Of a stretch of DNA of 64,000 bases, positions 25,301 through 35,425 are shown piece after piece. Every line of letters starts with the position of its first letter. Position 1 is the first letter of the stretch. The notes under the pieces are model-generated. The model saw only the letters and a program-made list of their open reading frames with translations. It was not told where the DNA came from and made no database searches. The DNA comes from Allium sativum (taxonomy: Eukaryota > Streptophyta > Magnoliopsida > Asparagales > Amaryllidaceae): contig CM060915.1 in the NCBI GenBank assembly GCA_030737875.1, forward strand, positions 356,435,863 to 356,499,862, read 5' to 3'. The position numbers were made by a program, and so were the translations under genes.

Positions 25301-28120
25301 AAATATCCAATTACATTGATAAATAGTAAACAACAGTCAATATTATTATATGGTACAATAGTATATCAAAAATCCAAAAGACGATTTATGTTGTTTTTAT
25401 CTAATTTCAAACAGGCGTTTGAAATTAGATAAAAATCTAAACTATCCAGAATGTTATCAATCCACAGGGTGAACGAAGTATTCTTTGATATGACGCAACG
25501 CAACTGACTGTGTGTGAATATGATTCCGTATGAGCTAGTTATTGGATTTACAAGTTCCACAATCAAAATATCAATTAACTTAATTTATTTAATAACTATT
25601 TATCATCTCACCCCCAAAACACGTGCATTTCCTCTTCTTCCCTAATTTGAATTTTCCAAATAGGCCTCATACCCCTTAATCCTTGACTTACAGTTGACCG
25701 CCCTCCACCGACCACTTCAGCCACCACCACCGCGACCTCACCAAACCACTCAGCATATAAAGCTTTACCTCACCATTACCCACTTTCCACGCTCGGTTCC
25801 CCTTTCTAGATGCGACCTGTAGATTCCCCCCTCAACATTGATATTTTATTTTCACCACAACTGCCCGGAGCTCTCCTCGTCGACATCCAGTTGACCCCCT
25901 CGCCATCCTAAGTTCGCTAGTGAACTCCATTTCCGCCCTAGCACAACCTAGCTCGCCATGACCCTATCCCTAACCTCACAGTGCAAAAATCCAGCTCAAT
26001 AAAGTCTCACCGCACCTAAAGCAATATCCACCGAGATGAAGCTCAAGCTCATCCAAGTTCAACGGGTTCGAGGTCATTGAATTTCATTAAGTAAATTGCA
26101 AAATTTAATAGTTTGAAGAAACAAGATGAAGCGTTGTTTTATTTCAACAGGAATAAGGGATTAGATTTTAAGGAGAGAGGAGATCAGTTATTTGTAGGCA
26201 ATGCATTTTTAGATATATATATATATATTATTATATTCAAATATATTCAAGTCGAGTCTTCCAAGCTCGTACATCCACACGCTTCGTCTGATTGCCACAA
26301 AAATTGACATTCTGCTATATTTCAATATTCCAGACTCGAAGAAACTAGTCTCGTCGAATTCCGAGAATGCTTACAAAAACAATATTTTCAACCACATTGA
26401 TTCTTCAATAATAATTTACTATTATCATTTCTGTTCAAATATAATTTTATATAAGTTATAGAATCAATTTAATTTCATATTAAATTCCAAATTCTCTTAT
26501 TCGAGTAATTTCAATATTTAAATTACAATTTCATGATTCAGTTTTTTTAAATAACTCGTATATTCTGAATTCGAGTTTATTAAAATTCTAATTTATTCAC
26601 TTTCATATTTAAACAAATTAAATATTTCGGAAATGACTTAATAGTTGACCATCCTCTTCCCCTTTCCAATGGAGAGAAGAAAGGCGATCCTCGGAAAGAA
26701 CTGAAATGCCTTATGGTTTCAAGCAGTTTCCAAATCTCAATGATTATCGAATCTATTCTCCTTTAATCTTTGAAAAATATCGCCAAAGATCCACTTTCTT
26801 GAAGACAAATCAAGATTTTCTCTACGGACCTATCAATCTGGGTCGCCTCCTTCAAATTCATCATCTCCGATTGCAAAACTACAGTCTACCTTCAATTCAA
26901 ATTTAGGAAGGTGTATTCTTCTTATTAACATAGCCAATTTGGTTTTGACCTATATAAAAAAACCAAATCTAAATAGTTTAGAAAATACAACATTGCATCA
27001 CCTGCTATCGAAAAAAGTCTTAATCCTTTTACAATGCTCTTACCACCGTCTGGTCGACCAACTATAGAATAGGGTTGTTTCGACTATCGAAGATCAAGCC
27101 ATCAAGGATTTGGGTTCTGACATGTTTTCGCACAACTGAATTAACTTCAGTTCCATTTCCTCTAACTGATCTCTCCACCAGTTCAAATTTCTGACCTTTT
27201 CTACTTCGACATCCAATGGCGGTGATAGGTAAGAACCATAATCAAAATTTTAGTGTAGGATGGTTATTTCTTGCGTAATGGCAAAATATGTTGACTTGTG
27301 TTCGGATTTGTTATCAATTTTATTTAACCAAATTTGGGTTTTCTGTTGTTACTTGTAAATATTTTCTACCATACTTTATTTTTCCAGGGACTTCTTAAAT
27401 GATGCTAGTTCATGCATGTTACTCGATGAATAACACATATGAAGTAAAGATTTCAATCTATCGTTTTAGCATATTCTACTACAGAGTTAAGTTCAGTGTA
27501 CACTTTTTATGAATTTGGAAATTAGGATGAAGTAATGTGTTTTAGACTTCTCATTGAGTCGTTATTTCTGAAAATTAAACAGCTCTGCATAGCTATAGTA
27601 TCAGCTTCATGAAGACAAACTGGTAGCTTCTTTGGCTTTTTGAAAATTAAAGGGAGATGGTTATTTATCAAATAAGCAGTTCATCAGGGAGTTCAATTTA
27701 CGAAGGGATATATTGCATATGAAGAAACCTAGTGTCAAATATCCAGTGCAGTTTCATAGGTTATGTTGTTAGTGATTATCTGCCCCCTTCAAATTATCAC
27801 TTGGAGAATTGCATAAATTTTAGTTTACATGAACAAAAATCAAGGACCAACATAGAGTTGTAACTATTAATAGATGTGAAGATTGTGAGGAGTTGTGCAA
27901 GATTGGATTGCACATATGAACATGGAAAGGCATGACCTTGTCATGGGTTACAGTTAGTTTCTTAGTTTTTTTTTAATGCTTGTATTCATGTTTTATGTAT
28001 CTCTTTTTTTAGTTTGCTCCAGTTAGTATGCTAACCATATTATTAAATGATCTATAAGTTAATAAAAGTGTACCAATTTTCAAAACTAAAAATCCGATAA
28101 TGAATACATGGGTCATTACA
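22348..28120. mobile_element. Unresolved 5.8 kb insertion inside the antisense ORF
   Basis: The block starts TATAACGATCCGAC and ends GGGTCATTACA, resembling the worn LTR ends elsewhere in the window (TGTAACGGCCCG; GGGATGTTACA). Its left part has the same feel as the other LTRs, and an AT-rich stretch (26300-26640) resembles the terminal block of the LTR at 1381-5512. A 30-bp direct repeat with 27 matches flanks it (22318-22347 and 28133-28162), much longer than a normal 5-bp duplication. I see no transposon proteins. A plant 5'-leader-like part lies at about 26640-27240, with ATGGCGGTGATAG followed by a GTAAG donor near 27216. It may be a long LTR with further insertions or a composite. Confidence 0.45.
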
Positions 28121-28162
28121 TTTAAATTACTAATCCTTTTGAGTACCCGTGAAGAAGTGAGT

Positions 28163-31100
28163 TTACCTTCCAACGCTAGCTACATGGTTTTAATGGGCAT
28201 CATGCTCTCGGTAGTTCGCATAAGGGAGCATTTTTGTTCCAACTCCAGATAATCGAGATCGAATTTGGTTACGATGGGAGTTAGAACAGTCGGATCGCCA
28301 GCGGAACCAAATAGAATAATTTGTTACTACCGAGAACAACCACTTTCAGATGCATGAGCGACCACCATGCTCTTAGTAATAAAGGATTCCCCTTCACAGT
28401 AGTAGGTCATTCCTCCTTCTTCGCTTCGGCATCCTCTTTCAGTAATGCCCTGCCTTCTGCTAACACCTGATGCTCTTCCTCCATTAGATATTGAACCATC
28501 AGCGCCGCCTCGTCGACCGACTCCACCTCCTAGATTCTAACCTCGTATTCTATCAACTTCTCCTAAGCTCGATCTAGTGTCCAGGTATAATCTTCGACCC
28601 ACGAGATTCTGCAAAATCAAAGTATCTTGATGTAAAGGCCCAACGTCGCTGGTTTTATCTCTGCCTCTGCTCTCTCCCCGGCCTCCTCCAACTCGGCTCT
28701 AAGTTTTTCCAGTTGAACTTAGAATTCATCTTTGATGTATTCCACTTGACTCAGCACTTCCCCATCCGAGGCCTTCGCAACCTTCATGTCCTTGTTCGCC
28801 TGCTCAAGCTCAGCGTGATTTGAATCTAGAAGTCGTCTGAGCACTTCATTCTCCCTTATCAGGCGATGCACTCGTTCATTCTCCTCTCGCAGCCTCTCGT
28901 CTTTCTTGGGTCAAGTCTTCGTTGTTCTGGCGTAGTTGGTGTACTTCTTCATTCATTTTCACCAACCGTGCATTCTCTTCAGTGATAGATTTATTTTCCT
29001 TCTCGAGCTCTATCACCTGAGCTACGCTCAAAGCCAGTGTGCCTTTGTATGCTTCCCGAGCCTCGACCATCTCAGCTTTAACTCTCTCAAGCTCCCTCTA
29101 CATTCCATTTATTTCGGCAATAGAGAGTTAGCACATAAATATGTTACTCAAATACACAAAAATAGACACAAATCGAAGTGTTGTCTTACTTAATTCAGAC
29201 TCCCGATTTTTGAATCTCTCGCCTAACTTCAACCTTGATCTGCAGGCCTAAGATCTCGGCGTTCTTATGAAAATATATGGTCTGAAAGCCTCTTTGCATA
29301 CTGATATAGCTCTCGATACTAGTGGTAGACATCGTATACCTTAGACTAAGTACCCTCATCGCAACAGAATTTGATGCATGTCCGGAATCCATAGCAACTC
29401 TTTGAAGTAGAAGCCCGGGAACGACTTCTTTAGTGTCTCCTTCTTCAAATCATTACTAAGCTCTGGGATCACCGACATGTCAGGCAGCATCGAACCTCGC
29501 TTCTTCACAACCTTCTTCCCGACTCCCGACTCTGCATTTGTCTTCTCCTTGCCAGTAATCTTATCAACTGATGCCGCAGGTGGGGGCATAAGGAGGAATT
29601 GTTGGTGCCAACTTCATTGTGCTCACTATCTCTGACCTTCTTTATGCTCCGGTCGGCTGAATACTTGGTGGTGGGGATGTTGAGGGATGTTAAGTGACGA
29701 GGTTGATCCCAATGTCACCGACTACTGCTGCGGTCATAAGATCGAGGGGCCTGCAATTGCAAGTCTGCACTCCTTCTGAAGCTACTTACAGTTCCACCTC
29801 TCGATGCTCGGTGACTCTCGGACCATCGACCTCAGTCTTTATCGCCATCTCGAGCCGTTGCACCTATATGGAGAAAACTTTGAGTCAAAACCGAACATCC
29901 CACGCACACAAATAAGTGTCGTGTAATGCAGTGCTTATGAGAGAGAGAGAGTGTGTGTGTAAGTGTGTGTCCTAGTGTTCCCTCCGAGGACCAGATGTCT
30001 GCTTGTTTGAAAGGGTGAAATCCCTAACGCTCAGCAAAAAACTCTCGATGTTAATGTCGCTCGGTCAAGACAGTGATAACTCAATCAGAACCTTATCCAA
30101 ATCTTTAAATTGGTCTTCCACCTCCATCGATGTAGTAGTCCGAGAGGTCATAAACTGAGAAGTCGGTTTGGGCGACCGTCTCAACCTTGTCTCACCTGTC
30201 TAAGACGGAACAGGAGTAGCCGACAAATCATCCCCTCCGGTATGGATCTCCTCCTCACTGTTGTCTTGAACGTCAAAATCCCCCTGAGCTCTTGCAACCT
30301 CGTCTTCAACAGGAGTCACAGCAGGAAAAACGACAGACGGCACTTCATTCCACCTACGGACTCGGAGGAGCAACTCCTCCCACAGCTTTCGCCTTATCCT
30401 CCTCTTCTTCATCCTCTTCATACGACCAGTCGAACAACCCTCTGGAAGCAAATCAGACAAATAAAGGAGGTGATCTATCAATAATGAATAAGCATCGCAA
30501 AACCCGGCTAGAACTTCCCTCAGCGCCGCATGATGCTCAAAGTAAACACCATATCTCATAATCCGAGAAATGCATGTTACATCAAATCTTTAAGTTAGTT
30601 TAGAGCGTACGACTAGATTATCTTGAGCCACAATGTAAGTACGAAGAACTTACGTCCGACAAGCCATCTCCTCACAATCATGGGGTCACCGAATGTTTAA
30701 CCAATCGTGTTTAAAGTAACTCAGCTTGTTTCGCTCCCCTAGGATGAAACGAGTATTGGCTTATGCCTCCAGGTAAACGAGTGTAGGCGCAGCAGTAGCT
30801 CTCTTCTTCATAAAAAACAAACCGAATGTCCTCTCCGGTTGGCTCGACACCTAAGTTTTCAATGAATAGGATGTACGTGACGAGCAAGAAGGCGTATGCC
30901 TTTGGATGGAGTTGCATCGGCACTAATCGAAAGGAGCGCATGATATCTCGGATGAATGAGAAATACGGGGGCTTGCACCTGACATCACACATGTGCCTAT
31001 TCCAAAAAAGTGTACCCTTACTATGGTGCATGCGCTCTATCCTCCCTTCCCAAAACTAGCACTTCATCCCAAGATAGGTTGTACTTCTTACAGATGTGTC

Positions 31101-31440
31101 TCAATCATAGTTTCATGGATTTGTGAGACGACCGAATTTGGCATATTCTCAAGGATGGCATCGTTCGCCATCATACCCAGTGTCTCAGGAACGTCTTCCT
31201 ACTCGTCATCCACATCCTCTTCTTCCTATGATCCCCTCTGCCATTTCTCCCTCTTTCGAGATCTCTGGTCCGTCCATACATTCGATAAAATGGTGCAATC
31301 CTTTAATAACCCTCTTGATCGTGCATGTTGGTCGGGCCTACTTGGTAGGAAGGGGAAGAAGATCTAGAAGTCTCAAGCTTGCTGCCTATCGGACTGGAAT
31401 CGTGGATCGACCCACTTTGTATGCACGGTAATTCCGTGGT
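28163..31440 (-). pseudogene. Antisense ORF of the Tat element (Transposase_28-like), N-terminal part, broken
   Basis: On the minus strand, 31031 to 30711 reads FSFIRDIMRSFRLVPMQLHP, then KAYAFLLVTYILFIENLGVE and PTGEDIRFVF. This closely follows the conserved block of Pfam Transposase_28 ('putative gypsy type transposon'), where a 'lP(l)HPF...L..ap.QLhPN(a/s)...FvvLcrelGveP...lFr.fF' pattern recurs. A WLVGRKFFVL block follows near 30660. Further on are a lysine-rich linker (29356-29589) and a coiled coil with QVIELEKENKSITEENARLV (28876-29070). Stops and shifts abound. A sense-strand gag-pol paired with this antisense frame is the Tat arrangement. Its function is unknown; despite the family name it is not shown to be a transposase. 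Confidence 0.65.
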
Positions 31441-33310
31441 TTTGGCTTCCAAGCCTTATAGTCTCCTTGAACTTCATGATGTCATTGCAAGCTATATTTT
31501 CAAGATAGTTGCGTTAAGTCTCACATAAAAACCTATACCCCATGTGTTGGTGTAAACTATCGTGGAACATGCAGTGTCATGTGTGCTAATGCAGTTATAA
31601 CAAAGCACTTCGGAACGCGATGATGGTTTTCAGTTACATAAACTTAAACAATCGTCATCACTAACCGAGATCGTTGAATTCGCATTGAGTTGTGATTACT
31701 TCGCACGAACAGGTTAAGGATCGAATCGAGGAATTAGTGATTCAGTCATATGTCCATGGTCTGAGCCTATGCTCTAATCTTACGTGCATATCTGGATTAT
31801 CGGTGCAACAATTCATTTTTTGAATGTTGAGTCATTTCGTCAACACGGTAGATTTTAAAGTCCAACCCGATCACACGACACCACGGAATGACTTGTTTTC
31901 ACAAACTCAACTTCCGAGGGCAGAAAAATCTCTAGGTATCTGGATACAAAATTCAAGATTTCGTATCATAACACTCCAACTGTTTTCGTCTCCCACCACT
32001 CCTACCGATCCCACACCTCTTTGTCCCTTTTCGTGTATTAACATTTTGTATCCCCAGAGATACGATCTTCTCCCTCCTTTTTTTGTGTTCCACTCCTCCA
32101 CCCATCGGAGTACAAAATTCACCATCGAGCATTCAAAATTCACTTAAGCGACTGGGATATGAAATTTTCAGGACTTGAGCAAAATTTTACTACCCGTTGC
32201 GATACGAAATCCCCAAAGTCGTATCCCCCAGGCTCGCATCCTCCATGAGAGTTTCATACTCCTCCATCTGCCCTTCGAGATTTGTATCCCCATGAATCCA
32301 CACCTCATACATCTTCCTTTCCAAAATTCATACTCCATGAGAACATCGGCGCCCATGGCCATGAACTCCAAAGCCACCACACCGTCCTTCCTCCGTCCCT
32401 CGATCTACTCCATGCCCAAGACCCTATATTGAATTGACTACTAAAGCAAGTGTGAGATTCGAACAACCCACCTGAGTTAAATTGAGATGGGGAAGATTAT
32501 TTTTGGGTTGGTTCTTCGAGTTATCAAAGTGGGGGAGTACGAAGTTTGATAGTATGAAGAAATGAGAAGTTCTGATTTGGCTTTTAGATGATAGTAGGGG
32601 ATGTAGGAGTGAATCCCACAAAAAAATAGAAGATTTCCTAAGCCTTGGGAGCGGTACAGACCAATCCCAGAAGAAGAAGAAAAAGGAGAGGGGAGGAGAA
32701 GAAGATGCGCAACACTCACCACACTCTGAAATAGATGAAACTGTCAAACTCCAAAGTTTGGCTACGACCACATGCATATGTTTCCGAAATTCCAAGTATC
32801 GAAGGCAACTCGACTCGCTTACCAATCATGTGCTCGCGAGTTTAAACAATTTGAGAGTACACGCTAATCAATCGACTTACCAATTTGACGATGTTTATGG
32901 AAACAAACTGGCTCGATCGTATGCTCGAAACCTAACTTTCCGATTACGTTTCATTATAAACTTCGATCGTGTCACGAAAAATCACATGCAAACACATTTT
33001 GACGACAACGATTCGTTTAAGTTTTGACCTAGACGAGAATTGACGACTAATGTTTAATTTCTTGAGTTGAAAGGAACTAGACACTCACTCAGGCAACCAA
33101 ACAAGATTTCTAGTCCGAGTAATCAACATTCTCAACAACTCTAGAACTTCATGCACACAACGACAAACTTCAACAAAGTGTCACTACAGCTCAGAAGCAA
33201 CGTGTTCAATGGAAAGGTCGCAACCGATCGCTCGACATGATTTGGAGATTCTTTTGGCTTCCAGAAATACTTGCCTCAACTAAAAACACATCATGTCGAG
33301 ACAAGATGTA
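31441..33310. other. Non-coding region before the 3' LTR, rich in CGTATCC-type words
   Basis: No convincing coding sequence. Between about 31930 and 32310 the words GTATCC, GGATAC, TACGAAAT and their variants recur many times on both strands, as they do in the LTRs. The small proline/serine-rich frames here (for example 32424-32825, minus) are not supported by any family. Confidence 0.5.
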
Positions 33311-33324
33311 CTTTAGGGGGAAAG
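33311..33324 (+). other. Polypurine tract of the Tat element
   Basis: CTTTAGGGGGAAAG directly precedes TGTCAAGCGG, the start of the 3' LTR. This is the expected primer site for plus-strand DNA synthesis and fixes the 3' LTR start. Confidence 0.8.
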
Positions 33325-34035
33325 TGTCAAGCGGTCTTTTTGGTCCGGTTCCAAAGAGTAATCCAGACCCACACGACTCGACCATTACGTGGTTTAACAG
33401 CCCGAACAGTCGTCAAGATGCCCAGGAATAAAGCCCAGATAACGTCGTACAAGTTTGGTTATCATGGTTCGACAAAACTACTCTAAAACAACTTAACACT
33501 TAGAGTCCGTATAAATCCACGCTGCAAATTCGTATCCCAAGCCTCGCAATTCCACAAAATTGCACCAACTCCAAATTCGTAACCCCGTGGTCCCCCAAAC
33601 TATCGCATCCTGGCGCCCCCACTGTTTTTGTTATACCACTCGTCCCAATTTCTCGTATCCGGCCTGTCACCCACATTTTGTATCCCATGTCCCACCAACT
33701 TTCTGTATCCCTAAACTCAACTCCAGAATTCAACTAAGTTCGAGGATCGATGCAAACATAGTGGCTTCCTAAATATGAAATGGTAGGACTTCCACCGAAT
33801 ACGAAATGGCCAATCTGTTTGGGATACGAGGGCTACCAAAGTAAATTCCCAAAGATAAAGAATGGAATCATGGAGGATACGAAGAACTTCGAGACAAAAG
33901 CACAAGGAAGTGCAACCCCCAGTATACGTACCGATCCCAGGGTATGAAAGTTGAAGGTGGACCCCACTTCTCACCTGTTACCACCTGCTTCACTACCTAT
34001 AATTACCTCCTGGCTTGCAACATGAAAAGGTCGTA
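33325..34035 (+). mobile_element. 3' LTR of the Tat-lineage element, truncated
   Basis: Collinear with the first roughly 700 bases of the 5' LTR, including the CGTATCC words (33531 onward) and the GGATACGA words (about 33820-33890). Similarity fades after GGCTTGCAACATGAAAAGG near 34030. The last third, expected from the 5' LTR, is missing, so the right end was deleted or replaced. Confidence 0.8.
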
Positions 34036-34069
34036 GCCAACCTATGTCAAAATACTTGTAGTTAATCGA

Positions 34070-34204
34070 TCATTTTGTTTGGTTTTCTTGTACCTTGGCA
34101 CCCTTCTCATGTTGTTTGCTAATATCTGCTTTCAATTTATCAACTTTCTCACGACTGTATTTTACACGCTTCAAGGCATAGGTTAATAACACTTCATTTT
34201 TGCT
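34070..34204 (-). CDS. Possible 3' terminal exon of an unidentified gene
   Basis: On the minus strand a CCCTCTTATAG acceptor is followed by an open frame of 44 codons, SKNEVLLTYALKRVKYSREK and then a Lys/Asp/Gln-rich helical tail, ending in TGA at 34070-34072. The preceding candidate exon at 34635-34657 joins in phase. The charged, heptad-like sequence looks like the C-terminal coiled coil of a nuclear protein, but I do not recognise the family. It sits just beyond the truncated 3' LTR, so the transposon may have removed or displaced neighbouring sequence. It could also be a chance open frame; no further upstream exons were found before LUC7. Confidence 0.3.
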   Translation of the reverse strand, partial: SKNEVLLTYALKRVKYSREKVDKLKADISKQHEKGAKVQENQTK

Positions 34205-34436
34205 CTATAAGAGGGACCGTTAAAAAAATAAGTTACAAAACTATGTATTTGTACCTCCAAAATAAACAATTTCAACATTCGATATTTTTCTGAAATGTTG
34301 TTATCAAAATTGTAAAATGATGATACAAAAAGAGTACAATTTGAAGCAATTTTCAAACTTCTTAGTCTCCAAAAACAGAATAAAAACGTAGTATAAAATA
34401 TTTTAAACAGAAATCTAAGTTATGTAATATATTTTC

Positions 34437-34518
34437 AAGGCTAAGGTAAACTATAACATGTTAGTTAAACACATAACAAGGCTAAGGTAAACTATAACAT
34501 GTTAGTTAAACACATAAC
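34437..34518. repeat. Perfect 41-bp tandem duplication
   Basis: The unit AAGGCTAAGGTAAACTATAA... at 34437-34477 is repeated without change at 34478-34518, so it must be recent. Confidence 0.93.
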
Positions 34519-34634
34519 AACAGCGCACTAAACATGTAAAGCATCGAGTACAATTTGAGTGAGTGAGACAATGTACATGAAGGAAAAAAATTAAGAGAAA
34601 GTAAACATGTTGGGATGAAATCCTAACATGTTAC

Positions 34635-34657
34635 CTTAACTGGTTTTCTTTTTCCTC
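34635..34657 (-). CDS. Possible 23-nt upstream microexon of the same unidentified gene
   Basis: Minus strand: TTTTGAG acceptor, then 23 bases encoding (x)GKRKPVK, then a GTAACA donor. The splice to 34204 would keep the frame (K|SKNEV). Microexons this short are easy to find by chance, so this is offered only with the exon at 34070-34204. Confidence 0.2.
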
Positions 34658-34736
34658 CTCAAAATTCCAAGGCAGTACATAAAAATAGCACGCCAACAGT
34701 TTACAAGGCAAATTATGTTCTATATACACTACCTAC

Positions 34737-34985
34737 ATATACATATATATAGAAAACTTGTGTGAAGGACAAAAAAAAGCAAAAAAATTGCTCAAAAGAA
34801 CAAGAGCCAAAAATGTTACTTAAAAGACCAACTTTTAGTGTAAAATGAAAAAACAAAGAACCCTCCTAAATTCCACCATTTGCACTAGAAAATGTCTTTT
34901 TAAGCAAAAAACTCACCTCTTGTCCTTTTGAGTAAATTTTTTTTTTTTTTTTTGTCCTTGTAACAAAAATTCCCTTCTATATACA
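34737..34985. mobile_element. MITE-like inverted repeat, about 250 bp
   Basis: The left arm (TATATAGAA..., then AAGGACAAAAA and CTCAAAAGAACAAGAG) is matched by the reverse complement of the right arm (CTCTTGTCCTTTTGAG... TTTTTGTCCTT... TTCTATATA). This gives arms of about 65 bases with indels in the A/T run. No clear target duplication is visible, so the superfamily is open. Confidence 0.55.
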
Positions 34986-35029
34986 TGAAAAACCTACTTA
35001 AACATAAAAACTTAACAAATAACAAAATT

Positions 35030-35425
35030 TTAATCATTTGATCGCCTCTTAAGTTCCAACAAATTAATTGATACGTATGTGTGGATGTGTCTATTTAGAC
35101 ATAAAGCGAGAATACAACTCTAAACACAAGAAATCTCATCTCCCCGCCATTCAACAAATAAATCATTAACTAAAGCTTCTCACAAAAAGCTGCCATTTTC
35201 TAGCAAATGTTCTATGAATAATGCTGTATCCAAGATAACTCAAATCTCCTAAAGCAATTATCACGAGATCAATTCAGGAAGATTCTACCATATTTAATTT
35301 ATCATGACGTCTCGTTACAAAATAACATCAAATTCTGCTTGAAGTTTAAAGAGAGGTCTTTCTCTTAAGATACATTTAAGGGCCCCTGGGATAGAATTTC
35401 ATGCTCCATGCTTTTGATGAGGGGC
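35030..35425 (-). other. LUC7-like 3' untranslated region (approximate)
   Basis: Follows the TGA at 35426-35428 on the minus strand. It is AT-rich, with TAAATTAAATA and late TTTATTTG stretches. The cleavage site cannot be placed from sequence; an end near 35.05-35.1 kb is a guess. Confidence 0.4.

Larger units (their letters stand above)
9040..34035 (+). mobile_element. Decayed Tat-lineage Ty3/gypsy retrotransposon with nested insertions
   Basis: The element is bounded by two related LTRs (9040-10136 and 33325 to about 34035), the second preceded by a polypurine tract. Between them lie gag, protease, reverse transcriptase, RNase H, a second RNase H and integrase on the plus strand, in gypsy order, then an antisense reading frame. 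A duplicated RNase H together with an antisense frame downstream of pol is characteristic of the Tat lineage (Ogre/Retand/Tat relatives). All coding parts carry stops and frameshifts. Later insertions are a solo LTR (11012-14167), a TRIM (18896-19593), an unidentified piece near 16.9-17.2 kb and a 5.8 kb block (22348-28120). Removing these leaves roughly 15 kb, a plausible Tat length. The truncated 3' LTR prevents a target-site duplication check. Confidence 0.85.

Noticed and set aside
30993..31367. 124-codon plus frame over the antisense ORF
   Set aside because: Its minus-strand counterpart carries the Transposase_28-like block; the plus reading is a shadow with Ser/Tyr-rich low complexity.
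32424..32825. 133-codon minus frame
   Set aside because: Serine- and phenylalanine-rich low-complexity reading of the region before the Tat 3' LTR; no homologous motif.
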